Shown piece by piece: positions 12,289 through 43,700 of a stretch of 64,000 bases of DNA. Location of the stretch: contig NC_049984.1 of the NCBI RefSeq assembly GCF_000003815.2, positions 15,584,765 through 15,648,764 on the forward strand, given 5' to 3'. Below the pieces are notes generated by a model that did no database searches, was not told the DNA's origin, and was given only the letters and a program-made list of their open reading frames with translations. The number at the start of each line of letters is the position of its first letter. Position 1 is the first letter of the stretch. The translations under genes were made by a program, and so were the position numbers. Source of the stretch: Branchiostoma floridae. Taxonomy: Eukaryota > Chordata > Leptocardii > Amphioxiformes > Branchiostomatidae.

Positions 12289-13117
12289 AATAAACCAAAA
12301 TAATGAGCCGATGCAATTGATTTTCGTTATAGGGCAATGTTTGATGTATAAACGACTAGCGAGAGTGGATGTGGGCCATGGGGCTCCCCACACCAACACT
12401 CAAGAATACTACTCATAACAAAGTTACTGTATGTTTAGTAAAGAGGTGCGCCACGTACTGTAACACTGTGGGTCAAAGTACACAGACTTACACTTCAAAG
12501 AGGTGTGTTTTTTGTGTTATACAAAGATTGAAGCTTGCAGTGGACGTTACACATTTAGACATGCATGATGTTATTTACGTCAATATATATGTTAATGCTT
12601 ATTCAATCGTGATGCATATGTTTAACATGTGCTGAAATGATGGAGAATTCCGCAAGAGGCGAAATTAGCGTTGTGGGAACACTGTATTTCCAAATATGCT
12701 GATTTACACGTGATACAAACAGATTAACCTGTGATATAAGTTATCTGCACATGTAAATATCCCTATGTTTAATGTGCTGCAATACTGACTAATTCCGCAA
12801 GAGGCCCTTCGTTGGCTGCTTGAATTTACTATTACAAGTTTTGAATACAACATACAGCTCTTCAGAAAGTTAAGGGGTGTCTTTCCATTATTAAAAGCTT
12901 GCATCGGGTCATGTTCACCAGGTCATTTCATTGTGGTGTAGTCTAAACATTGAATAACATCAACCATTATGTAATGCGTGGTTTCCTCATTATGTCAGTG
13001 TTCCTCTTTTGTCTCTTTCATTTTCACAATCAACATTTCTCAATACAAACACACTTAAGCTCTATCCTTCGAAAATTTTGTTCATTGTCTGACTTTTGGA
13101 CTTTCGAGCTCAGGAGT
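12289..13117. other. Spacer between the two Ig-type genes
   Basis: No coding exon is seen. A short tandem duplication is present: ATGTTTAA followed by a segment ending TTCCGCAAGAGGC occurs at about 12617-12660 and again at 12764-12806. The promoter of the receptor kinase should lie here, but no clear TATA box was found. Confidence 0.45.
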
Positions 13118-22607
<9,490 letters not shown>

Positions 22608-23091
22608 GGCGGTAATTCATACAGGAAAATAAGCAGAAGTTTCCCCTTTCCCTTAAATGTGCCTTTGTAAGGGCAGGCAAAATTGAAGTATGACCACTTT
22701 TGATTACCTCCATGAAAAATGGAGGTATTATTTTTGGCATGTACATGTATGTGTGCTTGAATGCGTACTTGCTTGCTTATTGTGTTTCCGAATATATAAC
22801 ATATGCAGATATCAATTACGCCCAAAGAGATACTAATAATGTAGAATTAATGAAAATAGCCATAATTCCTTTATGGTGAATGGTGGGAATTATATACTTG
22901 GTAAATGTGTAAGTTAAGTTAAACACTACACCACTATGCATAGATTATGTAAATATGCAAGTCATTTGAATTATCTATGATGAACTGTATCATTGAGTCT
23001 AAACCAGGGCATAAACAAAATGTAAAATATGGTACAGTGCCAAGTGACTTGTAGAAGTCCAACTTGCGTTATTTGGAAGGCTATCATTTGA

Positions 23092-23408
23092 AATAAATTA
23101 TTATGCTAATACTACAGACTTATTTGCATCACCAGTGAGAAAAGATAAAACAATATTAAATCTAGAAAGGCTCAAGATATGTCTCTTAACATTTATTCAT
23201 CATGTGCGTTGACTCTAAACTGCCAGCCTACTCAATAACTCTTTGACATTGTATTATTATGTATACATAAGATTATATCTAATCAAGGAAAGCCTTTACA
23301 TGTGTAGCATGAATCACCGTGATTCTCTAGTTGCCTTGAAAGTAAAATATTGATGATGTAATCGTTGAATTTTCACTAAACAGCATCATTGTACATTATC
23401 TGAATAAA
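23092..23408 (+). terminator. Candidate poly(A) signals of the receptor kinase
   Basis: AATAAA occurs at 23092-23097 and 23403-23408, about 490 and 800 bases after the stop codon at 22607. Either would give a 3' untranslated region that meets the convergent esterase gene ending at 23555. Confidence 0.35.
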
Positions 23409-23554
23409 ATGTTTGAGTGAATATGTATCTGTGTATCTATGAAAACTTAACATTAGAAATGTTTGTCTTGAATGCAAAATCAAAAAGAATGTTAGAAATG
23501 CTTACTGTATGGCCCCAGAATGTGCACACATGCAAAGGTGATCAACTGGGAAAC

Positions 23555-26500
23555 CTAAAATGGAATCTCAAAGACGCCGAAGCATATGGCAACGCCCAGT
23601 ACAAGGTACACGTAGCTTCCCCAGACCCGGGCGGCAGGGCTCGCGGTATCCCCCGCCAGGTACCTCGGCACCACTTCGTTCCAGAACTTCAGCTTCTCCG
23701 GCTTCAACAGCGCCGTCCCCACGGCGGGCTCGGGGCGCAGCTGGAGGTAGGCGGGCGTGTCGGGTGTGTAGCGCGGCCAGGTCACCAGGGGGCGCTCGGT
23801 GGGCGCTCCGGCTGAGTCGGACGGATCACTGTTAGGATTGGAAGTATTCATGTGTCAAAATCAACTTGACCCCTGTTGCTAGATACTCGTATTTAAGTCA
23901 TATCTTGGAAAGGTACTATTGGTTCTCTAAAAATAGTGTATTTGTGTTGATAACAACAAAATGCTTCTCGAGTATGACACATATTATGTACGAATAAGAT
24001 AAGGCAGGCATGATGGCAAGCCAAGAATAGATGCTGAGAGGATTTGAAATGTAGTCAATAAATTCATGTCATTTTTAGAATAATTCTGACGGTTTCCTGT
24101 TAAAAATATTCAATAAGCCAACAAAATTAAGCACATATTAAATTTTTATTCTTAGGGCCTTTATTCTACAAGACCGAGATTACTGAGCAACCAGATCTAG
24201 ACAGCATCAAAATTGGATTTTTGTGACCGTTGAGTTTATCATTGGAATGTTTAAATCAGATGTGCTATGTAAAAATTATAATTCAAAAGACAACAAAAAG
24301 CGAAAATATTAGCTTTTTATATTTTGCGTAATTCGTTGAGCTCATGAGCGAACTCTAAAACGTTTGGTCGCAGGGCGGTTGCTAGTGAAAACAGCTCTTA
24401 CCCAGTTCTTGCGAAGTTAGCCCAGTACGCCATCATGTCCAGACTCAGGTTCCGTTCCTCCTCGGTGAACAGCCCCGCCGCGGGTCCGACAGGATCGACC
24501 GGAAACCCGAACACGAACATCACCTCGTCATGGTGGTCAGCTCGAGCGTACGGCGGCTTGAACCAGAGTATGGACGGTCGGTGCTGGAACTCGTATTGGT
24601 ACACATTCACAGGTTGCGCTACGGTGGGAGACAACAAAAATGTATCATGCCAAGCTGCCATAAGGCCTACGTCACATTTCCTATCCGGGGCCCGACCGGG
24701 CTGTTTGCGGAAACGAAAAATTTAACTTTATGCCAATAAATATCTTTTGTCTTTTATATCATACTTATCGTTCCCGAAAGCTGCCCGGCCGGGCCCCTTT
24801 GTGGAAATGTGACCTTAGCCTTACTCGAGGACCCTTACAGCAGCAAAAAATAGGCATCATTAAAGGAAATATTCCGGTAAAAAAGTTAGTTCACCTTTAT
24901 CCTTCGGGTGAACCCATATTCGTTGTTTTGAAAAAAAAAAAAACGCGGAATTTAGGGATATCAAGTCCACGGACAGAGTCTAAAAGTTCTTCTCTCTGTA
25001 AAATCGTCATATCGCTTCGTCGCCGTAATTTCTAGGCCAAATGAACCTGAAATTTGGCACCGGGGTAGAATGAGCCACCAATGGCAATTGGTGGGTATCA
25101 CTGAAAGGGCCCATTCTCGTGTGTGGTTATTTTTTGAAAATTCCATTTTTAACCAGGCCGCGGGGTAATTATGCGAAGTCCATTCTTTTAGTAGAAGTGT
25201 TCTTGAACTGGACCTTTCCGAAAGTGCCTCACGAAGAGTCCCTATCGTCCTGCATTGCATTGCAATGCTCTACAACTATAATTATCTTTCAAAAATGTCT
25301 GAAATACTTCAGATCCGCACCTGATTGAGCGTTGGCCACGGAAACTGTGGGCGCTAAAAACAGGTAATCAGTCCCACTGTCAAAATACTGTTGGCGGATT
25401 GCTATTGGGTCGTCAGGCATCTCCGGGTCACTGTACTCTTCTAGGATTGCGTTGATTAAACCAGGCTTGTCGGCGTTCTGGAAAAACACGAAAGGTAAGT
25501 TACAGCAAGTTATGATTTTAATTTTGTAATTATATTTCAACCCTACCACAGGGATAGTTTGGAATATCTTGCTTTTCTTAATGTGTCTTCTCTCCCCCCC
25601 CCCCTCTTAATTTCTTGGCCAACAACCAAAGGATCTGAAATTTGGTATAGGGGTATTTCAGATATCTATGCAAAGGATCCATGTGTAATATTTGGCATTG
25701 ACCAATCGAAAATTTAACGACACAGCCGAAGGGAACAATACGATGAATTACCGGTGTACAGATGTCCATACTGTCAAATATAAAAAGTCTGGAATGAATA
25801 TAAAATTTCAACTACTCAGAAAAAAAATACAATGGATTACCTGTGCAATGATGTCCGGCACAGCAAGGTCGACCATATAAGAAGTCCCCAGGAACTGTTG
25901 TTCGTGAGTCATACCGTTGTCTAAATCCGGGAACAGCGATATAGTAATGCCATAACGTGCCTCATCATTATTTGTTCCCAAAAGATAGTCCACCTTGCTA
26001 AACCGTCCGGCCTGTAGTAGAGTCTAAAAACATTGATGGTGTACGTTACTATATGTCCAAATATTTCAACATACGATTTCTACCTATCAAAGCGTATTGA
26101 ATTTTGGTAGCTTCATGTGTATTCCGGTGTATTCCGGTAGTTAGGTGGACCGCATATTCAGTTGCATAGAAAGGTGAAATGGACGATTAAAGCAGCTAGA
26201 TTAACTAGAAAAGCGTATTGAAGTTTCAAATTGGTAGATTTTACCCTCCTCCGTGTATATTCGAGTGTATTCCTGTATCTAGGCGGACCGCATATTTAGT
26301 TGTATAGAAAGACAACATGGACGATTGAAGCAGTTAGGTTAACAAGAAATTCATTGTCTTTAGAGTTAATGCCATATTGCCAAAGACTCTGGCGAAGACA
26401 ATAGATTAGACACATGCATAGTTGTCATTTGCCATATAATCAACGGGTTTGAACACTTCCTTTGCTTCAAATGATCATTGCAAAATTGTTTCTTTGATGA

Positions 26501-29500
26501 AATCATTGATGTGAAAGCTACTGATATCATTTAAAAAGTTGACCACATGTTCCTACCATGGGATCTTCTGGTAAGAAGTAATGATCTACCACTGGGTACA
26601 CAACCACAGGTACTGCCAAGATGCTCTCCACGGACTTGCTGTGGGGCACAAGTAGGAGACCAAAGTACTTTGTCAATACAGTAAGTTCTTTCCGATCCTT
26701 CCAGAGCATGTAGGTAACGCAAATCTTCCAGCTGTTTTAGTAGCAGGATGCATTTTTACAGTGAAGAGTTGCTAGCCCCTCCCCTTTCACGTTCTCGTGG
26801 CACGTCCTTGACGGTTAACGCAACGATATACAAGCTATACAATTATATACAAATGTTCCTGGTACACTATATAGTTTTATGTACATTGATCTAGCACCGG
26901 TCTGAACTAAAAGTAGACAGCAAAACACAGCATGGAATAGAAGTATCGACCATGATGAAGACATAGAGACAGGATACAAAGAAGAAATTTTTTTTAGGTT
27001 ATTCTAAAAGAGATCACATTTACATGTACCTTCGTATACAGTCTATCATATTAGCGTCGACGTCACCAGTGCAGTTCAGGGAATGGCCAACAGATGACGT
27101 AATGCTGAACATGGCGTCATCGTTTGAGATAATGGGGAGGGTGGTGGCTGCGCCGCTCTCCGAGATGGCTCTACGGAACAGTCCTTCCGCCGGAGGGGAC
27201 ATCACGAGAAGGGAGACACTGATGCCCCCCGCAGACTGCCCAAATATGGTCACCTTGTCCGGATCTCCGCCGAAGTTAGCGATGTTGTCACGGACCCATT
27301 CTAAAGCCAGTACCTGTTTGTGAAATGCAGTAAAAACATACATATTTAAGATAACAGCTGAGGTTCACCAATTTGGGTCCACTAGCTTAAATTTTCAAAA
27401 ATGCATTTTTTCAGGAAATCGCAAAAGAAAATGCAAATAGACTAAAAAATCCTTTAATTTTTTTTTGCAAAATATCAGGTAGTTACGAATTTTAAGAGAC
27501 AAAACCTTGTTGTACTACGTCTTGATCGGGTGATAAGGTCCGCCATTTTCGATTTTGGTCCATTACGTCATCAGATTAGCATGATTTATGTATATTCAAT
27601 ATAAAGATAAACTAAATAATAAAAACCATTATACTTATGGAAGAAAATAGCAGCAATGTAGGAAGAAAACCTGAAAAATAGACTTTTGGAACTGAAATGA
27701 TCGCTTTTTTGTCCAAAATACCTGTAAACAACCGATTTCCATGGCAACACGAAAAAACAACAACAAATTTCCTTAAGCCTGTCAACTAAATTCGGAAAAG
27801 TAACCCAATTTGGTGGCTCTAGCGTTTGCCGTTCCGGCGTTATGTGACATGAAAGTTGGCACCCCCGGGTTGAATAGGGTTAAAACAGACTTAATACACA
27901 AGCTTCAATCCCTTTTGTTTCATGTTACAATCACATAGCCGCGCTCTGCACGGAATTCAATCTTTAGGCGCACCATGCGTTTGCCCATGAAATCATCCCT
28001 ACAAGTATGCTTTACGTTTGCTTAAAAATCAGATTTCATGTCCTATCAATTACAACAAGTTATGATGATGAACTGTTGATATGAAATACTCATCGTGTAC
28101 TGTTGGACGTCCTTGCTGAAACTTTAGAAATAGAATTTTTACCTGGTCCAATAATCCGAAGTTTCCTGTTGCATTTGCAAGCGGTGTCGGCAGAAATCCC
28201 AGCACTCCGATACGATAGTTAATGGTTACCACTACGACATCTTGGTGGGCTGACAACGCCATCCCGCGGTATGCATTGGAACTGCCTGCCATAAAGCCAC
28301 CTCCATGTATCCAGAACATCACCTAGACACATGGGAAAGTATCATCTGTTACTAACATGTATGCGTCTACATACGTGGAGCGCGCTAGCGTAAAGTGTAG
28401 GCAGTTACCTTCATGTAACGTAAAACGTAACCAGTGATTTACTGAAACCTTTAAGATTCGCATCTCAAATTGCATCAAAACGGCGTTTTAGAGGGTCAAA
28501 GTGATTCCAGGCGAGCATGCCCTTGTACCCCAGTAAACCCAGGAGCTTCGTTTGGGGACTCACAAGCTAACAGACTTGGTTGGCAACATTTCGCCCTCTC
28601 CCAAAGATAGTTGCTGCCGTCGCCAATGAAAAAAGATTTATCTTCATGCCCACTCACCATTATGATATAACATTATTCCTTTTGCGGTAAAACTAGATAG
28701 TTAATTTGTGTGCTGCACAACTGAATTTGGTTAGAAGTCTCATGAGTTAACGTATATTCTCAATCCGCTCTGGAACGTTTTGTAAACAGCGGGGAAAACT
28801 TTGAATAATTTGTATTCACTACCCCCTCCCTCATGCAGTCCCTCTCTAATAGAGACTATTGCAACATACCGGCAAGTTGTTTCCAGACAGAGCGGGTGTG
28901 TAGATGTTGAGATACAGACAGTCCTCGTCCATTGTGGCATTCCCATCGCCATAGAGCTGGTCCACTATCGTTGCGTTCGGTACGGTATCAGAAGGTTTTC
29001 TTATAACTTGTGGACACTTCGGGCCGACGCTTTTAGCATCTAAGACATCATTCCACGAGGAAGGGGGCTGTGGTGGCCGAAATCTGAGAAAGAGATAAAA
29101 GTGTTTTTGATTTATACAAAATGCACACCAGCACCACTGTTTGAAACCACTGAGCAGCCAATTTTGTTAGAATAAAAAAAAAAAAAAAAACTTCAAGAGT
29201 TTCTTCAGTAGAATTAGATACTCTCCAAGCAAAGGTTCGGCTGCAGCTGTGTTTTTAAACGTGTTCTAGTTGTTTTGGGGTGCATTCTGTTTGTAATGTT
29301 TTCTTTATGTCTGCCGGCCACACAGCCGGAGCCAAACCTCTGCTTGGATTGCAACAGTTTACAAATTGCTTGGCGTACCTGAGACTTCCTACAGGAGGCG
29401 CAGCGTAGGGCACACCCTTGAAGGTAAAGATGGCGGAGGAAGCGGCAGTCGGACCAGTGAATGTTACTGTAGTGCCTCTCACATCACCGTACGTTGTTGT

Positions 29501-30354
29501 AACGGTCGGATTTTGACAATATACTGAAAAATATATATCCTGTAACTATACGCGACGAAATCGGGACCCCCTAGCTGTGTGACCTTGGTACTGCAGTATT
29601 TCCGTTTATTGTATACTTTGACCTGGACATACTATAGTTTTTTGGGTGACAGCTTGTAATATAATGAAGAAGTTGTAGCTTTGGGCTACCTAGCAGTTTG
29701 CTCTGGAAATGCAGTGATGTTTTTGTAAAAACGGTTAAAGGAGGATAAGTACACAAATGGATGACGAATTTCCATATTGCATAATGAAGATGAAACAATA
29801 CATCTACAATGCCTCAAAACATATCATGGAGGTGTGAGGTCTCTAAATCTTAAGTGTCATTGTTATCCTCAGCTTCGTGATTATACGCCGTAACTTTATC
29901 ATCAAATATCTGTTATTCATGTTAGTAAAAGGAATGTTACAAGCTCTACATGAGTCATGACTAAAGTCCGGCTCGAGATTTGGGTTAAAAGTCAACGTAC
30001 AGTAGGTTATGTCATGAAACTAGGTAACGTCCCTATATGGAATATCAATGAGCTCTGGTAATTTTTAAAAGTGTTAAACGATCATATGCATGCCTCAAAC
30101 TACTTACGATCTACAGTCATGAAGCGATGATACAATGCCTTTAAGTACAAACAAGTGGATACAGTATCATTCGCACCGTACTGTTATACAGGTCGAATTG
30201 TTGTGTGTGTTCGACGAGAACATACCGAAAAAGTGCATATAGAAGCGTTTAGATACGGTTATGCCTATGATATGTCCTTACCTGTATGTCTAGGTCCCAA
30301 GAACACAACGAGAATCACGACTAAGCGATAACAGGTACTCATCTTTCCCGCCAT
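23555..30354 (-). CDS. Carboxylesterase/cholinesterase-family protein, copy 1, 602 aa
   Basis: Exons, 5' to 3' on the minus strand: 30354-30282, 29523-29379, 29083-28870, 28322-28143, 27313-27030, 26638-26557, 26023-25841, 25477-25321, 24618-24402, 23828-23555; phases agree (1809 nt). A signal peptide (MAGKMSTCYRLVVILVVFLG) leads into the alpha/beta hydrolase type-B fold: GVPYAAPPVG, EDCLYLNIYTP, oxyanion loop WIHGGGF, nucleophile S231 in GQSAGG, E347 in NNDEARY, H468 in ADHHDEVMFVFG. The Ser-Glu-His triad is complete, so hydrolysis of carboxylic esters is expected; the substrate cannot be read. The residue before the serine is Gln, where most carboxylesterases and cholinesterases have Glu. 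The C-terminal 20 residues are hydrophobic (YVYLVLGVAICFGVF), suggesting a GPI signal or a membrane anchor. Paralog of the gene at 31402-40410. Confidence 0.93.
24661..24823. mobile_element. MITE with TAAGGC...GCCTTA ends
   Basis: The arms TAAGGCCTACGTCACATTTC and, inverted, GAAATGTGACCTTAGCCTTA match well. The inner arms GGGGCCCGACCGGGC and GCCCGGCCGGGCCCC also pair. Size about 163 bp. It is the same family as 20812-21013 and lies in an intron of esterase copy 1, 42 bases upstream of an exon. Confidence 0.8.
24888..25095. repeat. Single arm of the TTCACCTTTATCC repeat family
   Basis: GTTAGTTCACCTTTATCC and, further on, AATTTAGGGATATCAAGTCC match parts of the fold-back elements at 3015-3213 and 32508-32662. 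The opposite end is not evident, so this is a partial copy. Confidence 0.4.
26086..26350. repeat. Intronic tandem duplication of about 125 bp
   Basis: Two copies share GCGTATTGAA, GTGTATTCC, GGACCGCATATT and ATGGACGATT, beginning near 26090 and 26212. The paralogous intron of esterase copy 2 (about 36490-36640) has one copy, so the duplication came after the gene duplication or was lost there. Confidence 0.7.
29219..29352. mobile_element. Small MITE with CTCCAAGCAGAGGTT-type ends
   Basis: The left end ACTCTCCAAGCAAAGGTTCGG and right end CCGGAGCCAAACCTCTGCTTGG are inverse complements with a few changes. The same ends bound the palindromic element at 52680-52879. It sits in intron 2 of esterase copy 1. 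Confidence 0.65.
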
Positions 30355-31401
30355 CTTTCTTTATTATACCAAAGTGGACGGGTCGTCCTATCTACGAAAG
30401 AACATGACGTTGTTAAACCTATCGCAGCTTTGAGCTAGCAACAAAACAAAAGTAACTGAAAGTTAAGGACCTTGTGCCTACAATTTTTATCTTTGGAAAA
30501 CTACTATTTGTCTAAAGTAACATTTGCTCTAATTATTTTTGAAGTAGTTAGCTCATTCCCCTTTTTAAAGAATAGACTCGTCTACATAATCAACCACTGT
30601 AAACAAAGGTGCCGTCCAAGTAAGGCAAAGGTCATAACAGGTACGAGGTCAACGCACCAGACGGTGGTTCAAACAGGAAAATTCACACAGGTCTGTTTCT
30701 TTAGGGGTGCCATCCAAAGGACAGACAAGTAACATTGAGATGGTATCATTTATGGTTTAAAAACGGAGGTATTATTTTTGGCTCGTATGTGTGCTTGAGC
30801 GTGTGCTAGCTTGCTTGTGTTTTCGGATATTGGAACGTCTATACAGATATCGACGATGCAAATGATATACTAATTTGCATCATTAATGCAAGATGGCCAT
30901 AATTTCTTTGTGGTAAATGGTGGGAATTTCATACTTTTCACATGTGTAAACAAGGAGGTTTGATGTTGATAAAAGCTCCTCTTAAACTAGTCAACGTTGT
31001 ACATTATTATGCATAGATTATGTACTAAATGTGGAAGTCATTTGCATGATCTATGATGAAATGTAAATACGGTACATTTCATCATAAATTACACAAATTA
31101 CCTGCACATGTCTAATAAATGTATTCTTTTAAAAAGAAGACGATCGATAAATATGGTAGTTACAGCCTTATATTTGTATCATTAAGGAGAAAAGATAAAC
31201 AATAGATCTGGAAAGGTTCAGTGTATTTCATGAAGGTATGCGGTCTGTGAACTCTTGTTCATCATGAACGTCAACTCCAAACTCAACACCTACTCAATAA
31301 CTAACTGTCTAATGAAGTCTTTCAGAATTTAGAAAAAGTTTTAAACATGCCTTCTGTATGGCTTTAGAATGAGCACGTACATGTATGCAGATGTGATCAA
31401 C

Positions 31402-40410
<9,009 letters not shown>

Positions 40411-40776
40411 TTTCTTTATTCTGATTATATGGTAGGGTTGTCCTACCTACCAAAGTATGCAAAAGTGTCTTAACCCATTGCAGCTCTAATAAGCTAGCGA
40501 CAAAACAAAATTGAAATTTAGGGATCTTTTGCCTACAAGTTTGGATCCTATTAAAATAACTGCTATCTGTCTAAAGTAACATTTGCTTTAATTTCCAATA
40601 ATTAGCTCATTCCCCTTTTTAAAGAATAGATAGACTCGTCTACATAATTAACCATTGTAAACAAAAGCGCCTTCGGTAAGGCAAAGGTCATAACATTTAA
40701 GAGGTCAACTCAAAGGTCACAACAGGGAAGAGGTAAACGTGAGAGTAACACGAAAGCACGGAAGCGTTTTAAAATT
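40411..40776. promoter_or_regulatory. Shared spacer between esterase copy 2 and AnmK (candidate bidirectional promoter)
   Basis: The two start codons point away from each other and are 366 bp apart. Bases about 40573-40713 are well conserved with the upstream region of esterase copy 1 (30515-30665), including TTAGCTCATTCCCC and AATAGA...GACTCGTCTACATAAT. Resemblance stops just before the AnmK start codon, so AnmK may use sequence that was first an esterase promoter. No TATA box was identified. Confidence 0.5.
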
Positions 40777-43700
40777 ATGGAAAGCACCATCAAAACGAAA
40801 CGTGCGCTGGGACTTATGAGTGGAACGTCAATGGATGGTATAGACGTAGCGCTTGTGGATATTATAGAACGTGACGACGGCCGTTTAGAGGTACAACAGG
40901 TAGTTGCGGAGACCTATCCCTATGACAAACAACTACAGGAGGATTTACGTGCTGTATGCTCGGGATGGCGCCTTACTCTTGAAGAACTGTGCGATTTGGA
41001 TGATCGCGTGGCGGAGGTGTTTGCCCAAACTGCGGTAGCTGTGATGGACAAGGAGGCAACCAAGCCTGAATTGATCGGTTCTCACGGACAGACGGTTTAC
41101 CACAGACCGCCCGAACGCACGAAGACAGGCGGAACCAGTCTGGGGTACTCCGTACAACTCGGCCGGGGGGCAGTCTTAGCCAAACGAACAGGTGATCATT
41201 ATTAACATTTTGAAATATATTCTTCTCATTTTTGATACTTTATCAAGATTATGATCGAAAATGTATAATCCGCGATATGGGAGGTATTTGGGTGTCTGTT
41301 TGCTTGTCTGTGTGTGTTTTCAAACTAATTTCCACATGCTAGGCACGTCGTAGACACTGAGAGGAAGTTAGGTCAAAGGTTCCAGAATAGGTCATCAAAG
41401 GTTGTCTCATTTCCTGTCTTCAAGTTCTATATCATATGCATGTCTATTGCCTTTGAATTTAGAAGGAAATCATTACACAGACAGATTCAATGAGAAATTC
41501 ACAATAACGAATTGCACCAAAAAACTTTTCATATTTCACAAATATATGAGATTTTCAAATTCTTCCGTTGCAGCCGACCGATGATGATGATCTTTTTTGT
41601 ATGGACGCAATCCCGCTTGATGGTATTTATTTGTCACCCAAATTCAGGTGTTGTTGTGGTTAGCGATTTCCGCAAGGCTGACATAGAGGTCGGAGGTCAG
41701 GGAGCCCCTCTCGTCCCCATGGTAGACTGGTTGCTACTGACTGACCGCAGGCTAACGCGAACGTCTCAGAACATCGGAGGGATTGGAAATGTGACGTACC
41801 TACCCGCTAATGGCAAACATCACCAGGTCTGTTATTCAAAAACATGATATTTATTTTTCTATAATTATCAGTAGGATAATGGCTTCTTTAGCTACCTTTG
41901 TGAAATATTAACTCAGTTGGTAAATGGATGGATGAAAACCTTATTTATGATAAACAACCAGACCACTCTTGTAGCATGGCGTGCTTTAACTTTATTGAAA
42001 ACAGCACTTTCGTTTTGTTGTAGTCGTAAAATAACAGCCTAGGCTTGGACTATCGCATGATTATTCCTGTATTTTTATATACAAATGCCACAGGTATTGA
42101 ATCTAATATATGTAATTTACTTATACAGCTGCGACTAATATTGACTAATAATGCCAAAAAAAATAACAACAGCAAATCAAGTGTGTAGTAATACACTCTT
42201 TCGCGTTACCAATGTGTACTTATTTGTATTTTTTACTATCATAGGTTCTTGGCTTCGACACCGGTCCTGGCAACGTTCTAATAGACATGGCTGCACAGTT
42301 GCTATTCAACAAGTCTCACGATGATGGCGGTAGACTTGCAAGGGGCGGAAGGATACATACGCCATTAGTGGGAAAATGGCTAGAACAGGTGACTATTAAC
42401 CTTGTATGCTCCAATTGTGTGCAGTGAGTTACATACTTAGAACATTAACTGTTTGGATTAAAAGAAGACCCAGAAACCTTTCCAAGTCCATACGAAAGAG
42501 TAAAAGCGATGGAATTTAAACATACTACTTAAAACATGCTTTGAGTCTTTGAAGACATGTTTTAATTGTGTATTTCTAACAAACATTATACATAACAATG
42601 TGCCATTATTCGGCATTTGTTGATAAATATTGTTTGATAGGAGTTTTTCCAGAAGCGGCCTCCAAAGTCTACAGGGAGAGAGTTGTACACGATGGGGTAC
42701 CTACAAGACAGGATCAAGGACTGCAGATCCCAACAGTTGTCAGACATGGACATCATGGCAACATTGACAGGTCAGCAAGTTCAAGTTTGAAACTTTATTA
42801 GAAAGACAACACACTGCCATTTACCACTACACTGATATGCCGGACTTAGAATTGTGTACTATTATATGGTTTTATGCTTGCCCATCATCATGCATAAGTT
42901 GATTCGTTATTGTCATTGCCATTGTTAATACAAGCTCCAACATTACTAGAGTAATGCTAACGCAGACCAAGCACATGAATGTCGACAATATGAGGAACTC
43001 ATCACATAGTTATCATTTTACTTTTATAGCTACCCTTGTTAAATATGCTGATTTTATCTTAAAACTACCGTATACTAACTGGAACTTAACTGTTAAAGAG
43101 GAACATGGCAAAACATTGTAATTGTTGAATAAATTCACAATGATAAGACTTGCTAACATATAGGCAAGTAAATCGTCAACATAACTACCACCTTCTACCA
43201 ATAAAGTAAGAATAGCTTGATTATCAGGTTGGTAAGTCATTGAATAATACAAGCATTTCTACACAACCAAGTCTTTCATTCAACCTATTTTCTATCACCG
43301 TCTGTCACCACGGTGGTCAAATACGGGCTCAAAACCTCCCATGTCTAGCCGAATTGGAACCTTGTTCCACGATATTCCATCTGACGTAATTCGAACCGAA
43401 CCCGTGTTCTATTTGGGGTCATCTGCGGTCGTTGCCGGTAAACACTGCTCTCTGGCCTTTTTTGCCAAACTACCTTGAATCAGCCAAAAAAGATAGTTTT
43501 TCACTAATGTAAACAATTTTCGGGACAGTACATCCATGCTATCACTTTGTTTGGGACCTGTGATATTTAACGAAGCTACTGACGTTTTTGTTGGTGACCT
43601 TGAATATTATAAGTGTTGTTTACACCGGTATCAATTACACCCTCCCGCTATCCGTGCGGAATGACATGCGTGCAAACTTCGTTTAAGATCGCGACCAAGA

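Noticed and set aside
12950-13117. Upstream in-frame ATG that would lengthen the receptor kinase by 56 residues
   Set aside because: The ATG at 13118 directly follows an acceptor-like AG, has a purine at -3 and begins a standard signal peptide. The upstream stretch looks like intron or untranslated sequence.
42641-42653. Acceptor at 42652/42653 for AnmK exon 4
   Set aside because: It keeps the frame, but the acceptor just before 42641 restores four residues that align with the bacterial PYF...PPKSTGRE stretch, so that start was used.
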